DNA of 64,000 bases. Source: Thiohalophilus thiocyanatoxydans. Lineage in GTDB: Bacteria > Pseudomonadota > Gammaproteobacteria > UBA6429 > Thiohalophilaceae. Location of the stretch: NCBI RefSeq assembly GCF_004366735.1, contig NZ_SOQX01000007.1:62001-126000 (forward strand), read 5' to 3'. Every line of letters starts with the position of its first letter. The stretch's first letter is position 1. Below, in pieces: positions 19,592 through 28,755 of this stretch. The notes beneath the pieces were generated by a model. The model saw nothing but the letters and a program-made list of their open reading frames with translations, was not told where the DNA came from and searched no databases. A program made the position numbers and the translations under genes.

Positions 19592-20066
19592 GGAAGTTGG
19601 TGAACTGCAGCGGCATCTCCAGGTTGGCCTCCTTGAGCAGCGCCATCGCCGCCTGCAAGTCATCGCGCTTTTTGCCGGTAATCCGCACCTGCTCGCCCTG
19701 TATCTGGCTTTGCACCTTGAGCTTGCTGTCCTTGATCAGCTTGACGATCTTCTTGGCCAGGGCCTGATCGATACCTTCTTTCATGGTCACATCCTGGCGT
19801 ACCTGCTTGCCGGCATGTTCGACATTGCCCGGCTCCATGCAATCCAGATCCACGCCCCGTTTGCTGAATTTGTTGCGCAAAATATCCAGCATCTGCTTGA
19901 GCTGAAAATCGGCATCACCATGCAACGTCACGGTTTTGTCATTCATTTCAAACTTCGCCCCGCTGCCCTTGAAGTCAAAACGGGTCGACACTTCACGATT
20001 GGCCTGATCCACCGCGTTGGTCACCTCGTGCATGTCGATTTCAGATACGACGTCAAAACTGGGCAT
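19584..20066 (-). CDS. yajQ: YajQ family nucleotide-binding protein
   Basis: 160 aa, the usual length, starting [15 protein letters not shown] and containing TRFDFKGS and the C-terminal [17 protein letters not shown]. YajQ proteins bind nucleotides, and some (Xanthomonas, Pseudomonas) bind cyclic-di-GMP and control transcription through a LysR partner. It is translationally coupled to the DUF3565 gene and lies upstream of a PilZ cluster, which suits a c-di-GMP role but does not prove it. Confidence 0.93.
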   Translation of the reverse strand: MPSFDVVSEIDMHEVTNAVDQANREVSTRFDFKGSGAKFEMNDKTVTLHGDADFQLKQMLDILRNKFSKRGVDLDCMEPGNVEHAGKQVRQDVTMKEGIDQALAKKIVKLIKDSKLKVQSQIQGEQVRITGKKRDDLQAAMALLKEANLEMPLQFTNFRD

Positions 20067-20329
20067 ACCGGCTCCTTTATCGTCTTGTTATTCAGCAGGA
20101 CACCGGCGGATTGTCTGAAGCCGTCGCATCCTGGTCCATAAACGCCGGCCCGCGGGGATAAAGCGACAGGGCAAGCCGGCCCAATCCGGTTCCGGATTTT
20201 ACACCATTTGACAACAACATTCAGGCAGGTAGAAACCCATGCCGTCCCGGTAGCCGAAAACAACTCCTCGCAACAACCCGGCGCGCCATCCCGATGTTAT
20301 TCCCCGCCGGCGCGAGCCCGAAAAGCGGA

Positions 20330-20785
20330 CTACTCTTCACCTTCCCGTTCATACCATTGAATAATATGTTCGGGATACTGCTCCGGGTGTATATAGTCCT
20401 CACTGACCACTTTCTCGCTCACACTGATTCCCGCCTGCGCCACGGAATCGGGGTCTCCGGTGATCAGCGGGTGCCAGGCAGGCAGGGACAAACCCTGATA
20501 CAGGCGTTTATAAGCGCAACTGGACGGTAAATGATCAATCAGCTCGGGCAGACTGTCAGGCGTCAACTCCAGGCACTCGGGAACCGCCCGGGTACGGGTT
20601 GCGTAATGGCGACACTGACAACCCGGCTGCTGCAACTGCCGGCAGGCAATATTGGTGAAGTAGAGATCCCCGTTGTCCTCATCTTCCAGCTTGAGCAGAC
20701 AGCAACGCCCGCAACGATCACACAGGGATTCCCATTCTTCGGGGCTCATCTGCGCCAACGTCTTGTCGCGCCAGAAATCAGCCAT
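20330..20785 (-). CDS. ycgN: YcgN family cysteine-cluster protein
   Basis: 151 aa. It has CDRCGRCCLLKLED near residue 22, ACRQLQQPGCQCRHY, then SCAYKRL, the eight-Cys pattern of the UPF0260/YcgN family, which probably binds a metal or Fe-S cluster. The start overlaps the upstream DUF2244 gene stop by 8 nt. The catalytic role is not known. Confidence 0.9.
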   Translation of the reverse strand: MADFWRDKTLAQMSPEEWESLCDRCGRCCLLKLEDEDNGDLYFTNIACRQLQQPGCQCRHYATRTRAVPECLELTPDSLPELIDHLPSSCAYKRLYQGLSLPAWHPLITGDPDSVAQAGISVSEKVVSEDYIHPEQYPEHIIQWYEREGEE

Positions 20786-21257
20786 GACTTAAAAAGGCGT
20801 TGAGGTTGCGGATCAGGGCGCGCTTGTCCCGATCTGACAGAAATTGGCCCAACTCCAGCTCCCGGCCCTGGCAACGCAACTCTATCCGGCTGCTGTACCA
20901 GGGGTGTGACGGGCTATAGACATGCAGGCGGCACCAGAATCGCTGGCAATACCACTCCAGTGTCGGCCAGCGCCGCCCGCGCTGTACCCACACTTCATTG
21001 TCCTTGAAGCGGATGACTTCCTGCACCCGGGTTTTAAGCGAGACATAATAAAGCAGACAGAACAGGGCGGTGATCTCCAGCCCGGCAAAGGGCAATATGA
21101 GCCAGGCTCCGGCCAGGGCAAAGCCGATAGCAAACGACAGGCACAAGACCGCCGCCACCCCCACAAACCAGAGATTGACCTGCCAGCTTGAGGGAGCGTG
21201 GGGACGCGCGATGATGCAACCGCTGCTCCAGTGCGTATCGTGTTCAACCTGCACCAT
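20778..21257 (-). CDS. DUF2244 membrane protein
   Basis: 159 aa with two close transmembrane helices (about 30-48 and 52-72), then a cytosolic domain with RVQEVIRFKDNEVWVQRGRRW and IELRCQGRELELGQFLSD, the DUF2244 layout. Function unknown. It is probably co-transcribed with ycgN and the PilZ gene just upstream (3-nt gap). Confidence 0.8.
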   Translation of the reverse strand: MVQVEHDTHWSSGCIIARPHAPSSWQVNLWFVGVAAVLCLSFAIGFALAGAWLILPFAGLEITALFCLLYYVSLKTRVQEVIRFKDNEVWVQRGRRWPTLEWYCQRFWCRLHVYSPSHPWYSSRIELRCQGRELELGQFLSDRDKRALIRNLNAFLSHG

Positions 21258-21260
21258 GGC

Positions 21261-21533
21261 TCAATTTAAAAAGCTGACTCCGAGCCGGAAGTTGTTCGCC
21301 GCCGGATCCACATGCCGGATTTCAGCCTGCAGGTTCAGCTCACGGGACTCGCCCAGAGTATTGACCCTGAACCGCAACCGGACTTTTTCACCCACTTGCG
21401 CCGGCCGCTGGCTGACCATGGCCATACCACTGAGAGAGAAATCGGAGGACTCCAGAACCTGCTCATCACCGCGGTGGTTTACCAGATGCACGGTCCGCCG
21501 AAACGGGATACGTCGATGCTGTCGCTTTTCCAT
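21261..21533 (-). CDS. PilZ domain protein (copy 1)
   Basis: 90 aa from ATG 21533 (MEKRQHRRIPFRR). The c-di-GMP-binding signatures are present: RQHRR (RxxxR) and DFSLSG (DxSxxG). A full single PilZ domain with no output domain. It is followed after 3 nt by the DUF2244 gene. Confidence 0.88.
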   Translation of the reverse strand: MEKRQHRRIPFRRTVHLVNHRGDEQVLESSDFSLSGMAMVSQRPAQVGEKVRLRFRVNTLGESRELNLQAEIRHVDPAANNFRLGVSFLN

Positions 21534-21855
21534 AAAATACCTCCCTGCAACCGGAGTCCTCCCGGCAGGCTCTATGGAAGCATAGACCATTTGCGCGGCG
21601 AGTAACGGTATTCCCGCGGCTTATCCCCCTCGAGCGTGAGTTGGCGCACGTCTGGCCGCATCGAAGGGACTCGTCCGGGCCGGACCCGCCTCATACCGGT
21701 CTCTGCTGCCCCGGCCAAACCACACCCCGCCGTGGCTGGCAGACCGCCGGCACACCTGGCATCAGGCGCCTGTTCAGCGACGAGAGCTCCCGGCCTCTGG
21801 CGGCAAGAACCCCGGTGTTCGTTGGATATTCCAGGCCGGGAACCGTCCCGCCGGA

Positions 21856-22209
21856 TCAGCGTGACGGTGACCAGTGATGACGTAACTCGTCCATTTTGTA
21901 ACGCTGGCCGTCCAGCTCAAAATCGACAAACGACAGGGCAACTCCCTCATCGCTTTCGCGAATCACTTTCATATTGAAGGCAATCTCGGGACGGGCGGAA
22001 TCCAGAAACTGCAGCTTGATGTGGGCCCCGATGGGCAAGCGGAGCCGATGGCGCAGCTCGACGAAGACGCCGGTATCGGAGATATCCCGCGTAGTGGCAT
22101 GAATCACGCCGAAGGTGGAATGGCTGATCTTGACCCGCGCCGGTCTTGGCTTGCGCAGCTGGTTACGCTTCTCGCGCACATCAAAATAAGAGGAGAGCCT
22201 GGCAATCAT
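21856..22209 (-). CDS. PilZ domain protein (copy 2)
   Basis: 117 aa from ATG 22209. RNQLR (RxxxR) and DISDTG (DxSxxG) are both kept. The C-terminal extension (ALSFVDFELDGQRYKMDELRHHW) resembles that of copy 3 (LMFLDYEFQGQRGSIEELR), so the two are likely paralogues. Confidence 0.88.
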   Translation of the reverse strand: MIARLSSYFDVREKRNQLRKPRPARVKISHSTFGVIHATTRDISDTGVFVELRHRLRLPIGAHIKLQFLDSARPEIAFNMKVIRESDEGVALSFVDFELDGQRYKMDELRHHWSPSR

Positions 22210-22366
22210 TCCCCGTCCATCCCCATAACGCTTCGTCCTGACATGATTATTCTTGGTTATTTGTCCCGATTTTATCGGGTTATTTATCTCGATTTTACCG
22301 TGAGTTGGCGAAAAGCCCAAGCCTCATACCGGGTTTTCTTCAGACGCGCCTCGCCGCCAGCCACGC

Positions 22367-22471
22367 TCAATCTCGACCGGGACGGGCGGTCAGGACTATC
22401 AACAGCAGCAGCCCTCCCGCCAGGGTCACAATGATAATCCCTTCAAGGTATTCGAGTACAAAATTCAGCAC
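22367..22471 (-). CDS. Possible small membrane protein (34 aa)
   Basis: GTG start at 22471 gives VLNFVLEYLEGIIIVTLAGG then LLLLIVLTARPGRD: one transmembrane helix and a basic end. It sits 23 nt after the dksA-like gene on the same strand. No strong ribosome site and no homologue is remembered, so it is tentative. Confidence 0.35.
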   Translation of the reverse strand: MLNFVLEYLEGIIIVTLAGGLLLLIVLTARPGRD

Positions 22472-22494
22472 CGGCCCCCCGTGATGCAGGCAAC

Positions 22495-22827
22495 TCAGCC
22501 CGACTCCTGCCTGTCGGCACAGTCGATACACAGGGCAGCGTGGGGAATCGCCCTGAGCCGGGCCGGCGCGATGGGGTTGCCACAGGCACGGCACAGTCCA
22601 TACTCATTCTGCTCAATACGCTGCAGGGCCTGATCGATCTGGCTCAGCGTCTCGCGTGCCTCCTCGTCCAGCGCCGAGAGCACTTCCTCGTTTTCCAGCT
22701 CGACAGCCTGTTCTTCCGAGTCTGCGCTGGCTGGCCGCTGTTTATCGTCAGCAATCGCGGTAACCCGCTCGAGCAGTTCACGGCGTTTGGCAAGCAGGGC
22801 CTGGCGGTATTGCGCGTAATCGGACAT
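22495..22827 (-). CDS. TraR/DksA-type zinc-finger protein
   Basis: 110 aa from ATG 22827 (MSDYAQYRQALLAKRRELLERV). A helical hairpin is followed by a four-Cys finger: CRACGNPI...CIDC at the C-terminus. Members bind RNA polymerase through its secondary channel and modulate transcription with ppGpp, though short ones may differ. It sits between PilZ copies 2 and 3. Confidence 0.88.
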   Translation of the reverse strand: MSDYAQYRQALLAKRRELLERVTAIADDKQRPASADSEEQAVELENEEVLSALDEEARETLSQIDQALQRIEQNEYGLCRACGNPIAPARLRAIPHAALCIDCADRQESG

Positions 22828-22925
22828 CGCGAATGTATTCCCTGTTGGTTGGGTGAACCAAAGAACACCGTAAGCCACAATCCCGACCCGAATCAAGCGT
22901 GCCGCCCCCCCGGCGCCGGCCGGGG

Positions 22926-23249
22926 CTACTCTTTCTTCCGAAAACTGCTACGCAGTTCCTCGATGCTGCCGCGCTGCCCCTGGAACTCATAATCGAGAAA
23001 CATCAGTCCGAGACCATCAGACTCGACCCGAATCACCTGCATATTAAATACAATATCCGGAGAGCGGGACTGGGGCAGTAGCATTTTCAGCTGAGCCCCC
23101 TCATCCAGGGGCAGGGTCGTATCCGTCATCACGAACACCCCGCCGTCGGAAATATCCCGGGTGCTACCTTCCACAACATCAAGCTCGGGAGAATAAAGTT
23201 TAACGCGCGCATTGACCAGCTTGCGCTTGTAGTACCGGCGTTCTTTCAT
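22926..23249 (-). CDS. PilZ domain protein (copy 3)
   Basis: 107 aa with RYYKR (RxxxR) at residues 5-9 and DISDGG (DxSxxG) at about 33. Closely similar in layout to copy 2. Expected to bind c-di-GMP. Confidence 0.9.
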   Translation of the reverse strand: MKERRYYKRKLVNARVKLYSPELDVVEGSTRDISDGGVFVMTDTTLPLDEGAQLKMLLPQSRSPDIVFNMQVIRVESDGLGLMFLDYEFQGQRGSIEELRSSFRKKE

Positions 23250-23434
23250 ACCCTGCTCTCCTGCGGATTTGGACCGGGCTGTTGTTATTTATCCTCGCCA
23301 CGCAGACACCTCTTCCCGCCGCTTATACGCACAAATAATACGTGATAAAGCACCCGGTCACGAGGCGCTGAGTCAGCCCCTTATCAGAACTATCGGCTAT
23401 ACAGCCTCAAAATTTAATCCCGCCGGACGAGCAG

Positions 23435-23725
23435 CTAGCGCCTGTCGCCGGCGGCGGTTTGCCCCTCTTCGACAAATCGCAGTATCAGGCTGCTGCCGCT
23501 GCGACGCACAAGCTGCATGGTGAACAACACATCCATGGAATCCGTGCCCAGCTGAAAGGGGATCTCAGAAAAATCGTGTCCGTTGTGGCCAATCTCGGCA
23601 CAGAGGCGAACCGCCGACGGCGACCACTCTTCGATCCGCGCCGAAACACAGCCCAAAGCCGGGTGGTAGAGACGAACATCGGCTGCTGCCAGCTGACGGT
23701 TAAACTGACGACGTTCCTGTTTCAT
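23435..23725 (-). CDS. Degenerate PilZ-like protein (copy 4)
   Basis: 96 aa, starting MKQERRQFNRQL, which still resembles the RxxxR entry, but the second motif is EEWSPSA instead of DxSxxG. The rest (FQLGTDSMDVLFTMQLVRR) fits a PilZ barrel and aligns with FNMQVIR of copy 3. Loss of the Asp and Gly suggests it no longer binds c-di-GMP in the canonical way. Confidence 0.7.
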   Translation of the reverse strand: MKQERRQFNRQLAAADVRLYHPALGCVSARIEEWSPSAVRLCAEIGHNGHDFSEIPFQLGTDSMDVLFTMQLVRRSGSSLILRFVEEGQTAAGDRR

Positions 23726-23859
23726 TTGCCGCCTCCTGTGGATTATGGCCTGAAACCTTGATACTGACGCACCTGACTCAGAATAGTCCGCGGGGCATTA
23801 AATTGCCATTAACCCGGTGCCAGCAGACGCGCCATGGATGTCGGGTACAGCGTCCCCTT

Positions 23860-24219
23860 CTACTCAACCCACCAGCCGGTAAATTCCACCTCGCCCACGG
23901 GCATTTCCTCGATATAGCGGCAACCCCGCTTGAGCAGGGTATAGCACTCGAATTGCTCCAGTTGCCTGACATAAGAGCCGAATTTTTCCGGCGCGGAGAG
24001 GTTCATCTCGATCGTCCCGTCGGGATGAACAAAAAACTGCAGCGTATTGCCTTTCTCGTCAATAATGCCCAGGAGATTGCGCGGATAACCCAGCAAACCG
24101 CTCTGTATTGTCGACAGAATATTATCCAGCGCCATAAAGCGCGCATCATCGATGGAAACGAACTCATCGGCGATGTTATCCGTATAAAAACAGATGTAAC
24201 CTTCGACCCGATCACTCAT
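23860..24219 (-). CDS. Hypothetical soluble protein
   Basis: 119 aa from ATG 24219 (MSDRVEGYICFYTDNIADEF). No family is recognised. Mixed alpha/beta composition with LGIIDEKGNTLQFFVHPDGT in the middle and a Trp-rich end (FTGWWVE). Start overlaps the stop of the upstream small membrane-protein gene by 8 nt, so the two are coupled. Confidence 0.65.
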   Translation of the reverse strand: MSDRVEGYICFYTDNIADEFVSIDDARFMALDNILSTIQSGLLGYPRNLLGIIDEKGNTLQFFVHPDGTIEMNLSAPEKFGSYVRQLEQFECYTLLKRGCRYIEEMPVGEVEFTGWWVE

Positions 24220-24421
24220 TGCGTCCCGCTCCGTCACCTTGCCGACGTTCAACCTGCCGACCGATCAACGTCAGCACACCACCGAGGAGCAAAGAAATAA
24301 TACCCTGCATAATGTCAATACCGACATTCGAGTAAATCAACGGCGCAGCGAACTTCCATACCCCGAACAAAACGATCACACTGCCGACAAGGGTCAGCAT
24401 TCTGGCAAATATCACGCGCAT
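24212..24421 (-). CDS. Small two-helix membrane protein
   Basis: 69 aa, two hydrophobic helices (MLTLVGSVIVLFGVWKFAA and IMQGIISLLLGGVLTLIG) and a charged tail (RQVERRQGDGAGRNE). Unknown. Coupled to the following gene by overlap. Confidence 0.65.
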   Translation of the reverse strand: MRVIFARMLTLVGSVIVLFGVWKFAAPLIYSNVGIDIMQGIISLLLGGVLTLIGRQVERRQGDGAGRNE

Positions 24422-24433
24422 CTCCCGGCTAGA

Positions 24434-24934
24434 TTATTCGATAAAATCCAGTCTCTCCTGCACACTGGCGATACCTTCTGCTGCACAGTCCGCATCAATA
24501 TCACCACCCGGCGCACCGCTGACACCAATCGCCGCGATGTTGGTCCCCGCCGCCTGAATCGGCAGCCCGCCATCCATCACCACAATCCCGTCGATGTGAT
24601 TGAGTTCCGGGCGAATATCCTGGCGACTGCCGCGAAACTCACCGGACGGCATCCCCGACATGATCACCAGATTGGCTTTTTCCTCGGCAATCTGCAGAGT
24701 GAAGCGGCTGGCCAGGGTATCGCGCATCGCCATCTGGGTATTCCCGTTGCGATCCACGACGACCGCACTCACCTGGTAGCCCTTATCCCGACACGCCTTG
24801 ACCGCCGCGTCGGCAATCTCGGCGGCCAGATCCATCGTGATACGTTTTACACTGACCACCTCGTTGGCCTGCAGCGGCAACGCCGCCAGTAGCAGCACGC
24901 CCGCCAGGCAGACACCGTGTCGCCCTGTTCTCAT
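24434..24934 (-). CDS. GlcG/HbpS family heme-binding protein, exported
   Basis: 166 aa from ATG 24934 with a signal peptide (GVCLAGVLLLAALPLQA). The body is a GlcG/HbpS domain: DAAVKACRDKGYQVSAVVVD, MRDTLASRFT, and IAAIGVSGAPGGDIDADCA near the end. HbpS-type proteins bind heme or take part in redox sensing in the periplasm. No two-component partner is adjacent. Confidence 0.88.
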   Translation of the reverse strand: MRTGRHGVCLAGVLLLAALPLQANEVVSVKRITMDLAAEIADAAVKACRDKGYQVSAVVVDRNGNTQMAMRDTLASRFTLQIAEEKANLVIMSGMPSGEFRGSRQDIRPELNHIDGIVVMDGGLPIQAAGTNIAAIGVSGAPGGDIDADCAAEGIASVQERLDFIE

Positions 24935-25020
24935 ACTTGCCTCCTGAACCATTTGTCCGACAGTCGGCCCAATATTGGCCCTGTTCTTATAACTCTATCA
25001 ACGATGGCAGCGGAAATGCC

Positions 25021-25060
25021 ACTTAGTTCTTAGTACTAAGTACTTAGTTCCTAGCCCCTG
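25021..25060. repeat. ACTTAGT-type repeat
   Basis: Alternating direct and inverted copies of ACTTAGT/ACTAAGT just downstream of pldA. Same family as 9646-9692. Confidence 0.7.
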
Positions 25061-25063
25061 TTT

Positions 25064-25960
25064 TTACAGCCAGTCCGTTAACGCAATCCCGATCCCGACC
25101 CGTTTCACTCTGGCGTTATAGTCAATCAGACTCTCGCCATAACCATCAAAATACTGGATAAACCACCTGGCCCGGCGACTCATGGGAAAACTCCAGTTCA
25201 ACTCCACTGCGCCCCGGTTATCGTTCTTCAGGTTGTTACGCAACATCATTGAGAGGGTATGCTTTTCATTGGCATAGGCCAGACGGATCTCGCCCTTCCC
25301 CATATAGTGTTCAATATCCGGATTGTCATCCTGCTGCCCCGACGACTCAAGCCGCAGCCACGGTTTAAAACTCAGGTAGAAGTTCTTTCTCTCTAAAATA
25401 AATTCGGCATACACCCGGTTCCAGCTACGGGATCTGTCACCGCTTCGCCCGTTGGACTGATGACTGATACCGATCGTATTCATCTTGTTGGTAACCCCGA
25501 GCCACTGCCAGTCATTCTGCATGAGCAGGAACAGCTCCGGCTCGTGGTTGGTCTCGCGAAACGGCTGCGAGTTGTCATCGTTATAGGCCTGCCAGTAGGA
25601 CTGGTTGGTATAGGCTGCGTAAAGGGTCGATTCATCTCCGAACAGCTCGTCGGTAATCGGCATCTTGATGCTGATCTGGAACTTGACCTCGGTCTCATCG
25701 AGCTCAGCCTCTTTCTGGGGATCTAACGGGGGCTGATTGGGCCTGCTGTTGTAGGTCAGCGGCAACAGATAATTGGGTCTGTGCGGTGTCAGGACAAACT
25801 CCTGAAAACGGGTCTCCCGTTCGATCCGTACCCGTTTATCCAGCGGCGTTTCGGCGGTTTTATCTGCTTCTGCGGCCGGCAAATTTCCCGGCAGCAATCC
25901 GGCCAGAAATAATAATCCGTACGCCACTGCCGGGCGCCGGAGGCTTTTAGAAAGCAGCAT
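25064..25960 (-). CDS. pldA: Outer-membrane phospholipase A
   Basis: 298 aa from ATG 25960, chosen for the AGGAG five bases upstream and the clear signal peptide (SLRRPAVAYGLLFLAGLLPG). OMPLA motifs: YTNQSYWQAY, then ISHQSNGRSGDRSRSWNR with the catalytic His and Ser, and a final strand set (GYGESLIDYN, RVGIGIALTDWL). It hydrolyses phospholipids in the outer leaflet after envelope damage. The patatin gene lies 60 nt upstream, so two phospholipases are adjacent. Confidence 0.93.
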   Translation of the reverse strand: MLLSKSLRRPAVAYGLLFLAGLLPGNLPAAEADKTAETPLDKRVRIERETRFQEFVLTPHRPNYLLPLTYNSRPNQPPLDPQKEAELDETEVKFQISIKMPITDELFGDESTLYAAYTNQSYWQAYNDDNSQPFRETNHEPELFLLMQNDWQWLGVTNKMNTIGISHQSNGRSGDRSRSWNRVYAEFILERKNFYLSFKPWLRLESSGQQDDNPDIEHYMGKGEIRLAYANEKHTLSMMLRNNLKNDNRGAVELNWSFPMSRRARWFIQYFDGYGESLIDYNARVKRVGIGIALTDWL

Positions 25961-26019
25961 GACAACTCCTGGTGTGCGCACCTGTATTTCCATAGCACAT
26001 TCCGGTTCAACACTTCCTT

Positions 26020-26919
26020 TTAACGACGCAGATCCGACAATGCCCACTCGGCGCGCTCATAACCCAGGTCAATCATTTCCTGCGCTCGATGGAACTCGAA
26101 CATCCCGCAGGCATTGACCGGGATCTCGATCAGGTGATCCGGGTTGTAGGCGGCGATTCGAAAACGGGCAATGCTGTTTTGCATCGCCTCAAGGGAACGG
26201 GAAGTAATGTTGAATATATCGATCTCCGGCGCCGGCTCATCGCTCATCCCCAGCTTGTCCTGCAATCCCTCGATGAACTGGCCGATGGCACGTTGATAGC
26301 GGTTTTGATCGTCTGCGACCGGTGCGGACTGTGGCTCTTTTTGTTCAAGTTTTTCCTCGCTGCGGCCGCTGAGCGTGACCGCCACGGTCTTGTCGGTGCT
26401 GTCGCGCAGGGTCGGGGCTATCGGCACCGGATTAAGCAGTCCGCCGTCGACCAGCAGTCGGCCCCGGCGCTTGACCGGGGTAAAGACGGTCGGGATGGCA
26501 ATGGAGGCGCGAATGGCTTCGAACAGGGAACCTTCGCTCAGCCACACTTCGCGACCGGATTCGATATCGGTGGCCACGGCGGTGAAGGTGATAGGCAGAT
26601 CTTCGATATTGACATCCCCCAGCATCGCCTCAAGCTTGTTCATAATCCGCTCGCCGCTGAACAACCCGCTGCGGCTGAAGGCAAAATCGAGCAGCCGCAC
26701 GACATCGTAGCGATTGAGCTGAGTGACCCACTCTTCGTACAGTTCCAGTTTACCGGCAGCATAGATACCGCCGATCAGCGCCCCCATCGAGGCCCCGGCG
26801 ATCGAGGTGATGCGATAATCACTGTTTTGCTCCAGCCAGTGAATCACACCGATCTGCGCCAGTCCCCGAGCTCCGCCGCTACCCAGGGCCAGAGAGAGTT
26901 CCTGCTCACCGTCAGTCAT
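26020..26919 (-). CDS. Patatin-like phospholipase (RssA type)
   Basis: 299 aa. Oxyanion loop GSGGARGLAQIG (residues 13-24), nucleophile GASMG, and the catalytic Asp in VDGGLLNPVP. It acts on acyl esters in the cytosol or at the membrane; substrate unknown. It probably shares a transcript with pldA. Confidence 0.92.
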   Translation of the reverse strand: MTDGEQELSLALGSGGARGLAQIGVIHWLEQNSDYRITSIAGASMGALIGGIYAAGKLELYEEWVTQLNRYDVVRLLDFAFSRSGLFSGERIMNKLEAMLGDVNIEDLPITFTAVATDIESGREVWLSEGSLFEAIRASIAIPTVFTPVKRRGRLLVDGGLLNPVPIAPTLRDSTDKTVAVTLSGRSEEKLEQKEPQSAPVADDQNRYQRAIGQFIEGLQDKLGMSDEPAPEIDIFNITSRSLEAMQNSIARFRIAAYNPDHLIEIPVNACGMFEFHRAQEMIDLGYERAEWALSDLRR

Positions 26920-27142
26920 GTCATCATCTACCTGTCTTCATAAGTAGGACAAGTGGTGCGGCAATACCGGGACAAACCGTATCCCCTCACCGCTTCTAAC
27001 AGATCCGCATCATGCGCCATGCCGCCTGTAAAATACAGGCCCGATCACTGCCGACCCGTCCGCCTCAGGGGAAGACTTCGCAGAGACAGATGGGATCACG
27101 ACAAACGCTGACCTTTTCCGGCATACCGTTTTTGCAGAGCCG

Positions 27143-27940
27143 TCAGACCACCGGCGGCTCGTTCCGCGGCCAGGCCGAGGCGTCGATGGTCTCCTGATAG
27201 GCGTGCCAGGTGGCATGGCCAATCACCGGCATGCCCAGCGCCAGTCCCAGCAGGCCGGTGGCAAAACTGAGTAATACAATGGCCACGATCAAGCCCGCCC
27301 AGAGCAGCATTGCCGGCTTGTTGCGCAGCACCGCGTTGATACTGGTCAGCACGGCGGTCACCGTATCCGCGCGCCGATCCAGCAGCATCGGCAGGGAGAA
27401 GGCACTGGCGCAAAACACGATCGCGGCGAAAAGGGTTCCCACCGCCGTGCCGACACCGAGAAACAGCGCAAAGTCGGCCAGTTCGGGATCCCCGGCCACC
27501 GGAAAAAAGACATGCACCATCGACGCGGCCCGGGCCCAGATCAGCACCACCACCAGCAGGATCACCGCGAAAACCAGCAGATTGCCCAGATGCCGGCGCC
27601 CCTCGCGCAAGCAATAGCCCAGCACCGGCTGACGCCCGGCCTGCAGCTGACGGCTGATGGAGTAGAGTCCCACTGCCATCACCGGCCCGATAAAAATAAA
27701 CCCCGACAACATCGCCAGCAGCAGATAGACACTGCCGTAGTACCAGGCTATCAGACTGATGAGGTAACTGAGCAATAACACGATGCTGCCGTAACTGAGG
27801 CTGGGCAGCGGTGCGCCCATCAGATCCTGCCAGCCCAGACTCAGCCAGCGTAACGGCGCGCCGGGGGCCAGCCGCCGACAGGGGGCGACAAACGGCAGTT
27901 CCTCCGGATTGCCGGATTCGTCGGATGACGATGTACTCAT
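27143..27940 (-). CDS. DUF2189 membrane protein
   Basis: 265 aa from ATG 27940 (MSTSSSDESG). Six or so TM helices in pairs; the sequence WLSLGWQDLMGAPLPSLSYG is the DUF2189 signature before TM1, and GHATWHAYQETID lies near the end. These proteins occur near heme-copper oxidase and cytochrome genes, which fits the sNOR cluster nearby. Function unknown. Confidence 0.85.
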   Translation of the reverse strand: MSTSSSDESGNPEELPFVAPCRRLAPGAPLRWLSLGWQDLMGAPLPSLSYGSIVLLLSYLISLIAWYYGSVYLLLAMLSGFIFIGPVMAVGLYSISRQLQAGRQPVLGYCLREGRRHLGNLLVFAVILLVVVLIWARAASMVHVFFPVAGDPELADFALFLGVGTAVGTLFAAIVFCASAFSLPMLLDRRADTVTAVLTSINAVLRNKPAMLLWAGLIVAIVLLSFATGLLGLALGMPVIGHATWHAYQETIDASAWPRNEPPVV

Positions 27941-28151
27941 AGCTGTCCCCCGAAATGGAGAAAACCGGTGTTGTTGTTCTGATAAGCCAGCCGATTGCCC
28001 GGCCAATCGGCTGGCCGCTGGCAGCGAGCATCAACCGTCGACGCGAGCAGGGTAAAAAAACCCGTCAGTACCGCGCCCCAAACATAAACCACGCCCTCCC
28101 CAATAAAACAGGGGGCGGTTCATTGACTCACTTCAGGTGCGCACCGCGCTG

Positions 28152-28517
28152 TTACTGCACCGACCCGAAGTGGGGATCGGTCACGTCCGCCGGTGCCGGC
28201 ACACCGGCAATCCGCGAGCCCTGGTTCACCGGGCCATTGGGAAACAGGCGATACAACCATTGTGCACCCCCCTCCTCCTCGAAACGCTCCTTGAGCGCCT
28301 CGGTCAGCTCGCGCGCATGTTGCAGCTGGCCATTGTTCTCGTAGTGCACACGCATAAATTTGATCACCTTCCAGTGATCATCGCTCAGGGGAATACCGAG
28401 CTCGCTGGCGATCTCTTCCGCCTTGCTCTCGTTCCAGGCCCGGAAGGTCTCCAGTGACTCGTCATCATGGATGCCGAGCACATTATCCCGTTTCTCTTGA
28501 TTGGTCATGTCGTTCAT
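28152..28517 (-). CDS. DsrC/TusE-family protein without redox cysteines
   Basis: 121 aa from ATG 28517. The DsrC fold is recognisable (ESLETFRAWNESKAEEIASE, LSDDHWKVIKFMRVHY, LTEALKERF, LYRLFPNGPVNQGSRIAGVP). DsrC carries two C-terminal cysteines and TusE one; here the tail reads PAPADVTDPHFGSVQ and has none, and there is no Cys elsewhere. This places it with the cysteine-free RspA-type members, thought to be regulatory. It is divergent from norS. Confidence 0.85.
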   Translation of the reverse strand: MNDMTNQEKRDNVLGIHDDESLETFRAWNESKAEEIASELGIPLSDDHWKVIKFMRVHYENNGQLQHARELTEALKERFEEEGGAQWLYRLFPNGPVNQGSRIAGVPAPADVTDPHFGSVQ

Positions 28518-28755
28518 TAACGTTTCTCCTTGCGCGTACATCAATCAGGGAAGCTTGTCTGAATCATTTACTCAGGAATAAAACAACGCTTCATATTTCA
28601 AGTCTAGTTGAAATTTCGTTGACCGCGAAATCCCGCCACCTATCCGAACATACCTTGAGAAATCTGACTAGCGCTGCGTACCAGGCAGGTTGCCCACGTT
28701 TGCACACCACCTGTTTATTTTATAACCAGAAATCAAGCCGGTTTCAGGCTGGTTG

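Noticed and set aside
28620-28720. GEMM-like aptamer before norS (CAGGTTGCC seen)
   Set aside because: The GAAA tetraloop and the GCAAAGC-type segment are missing.
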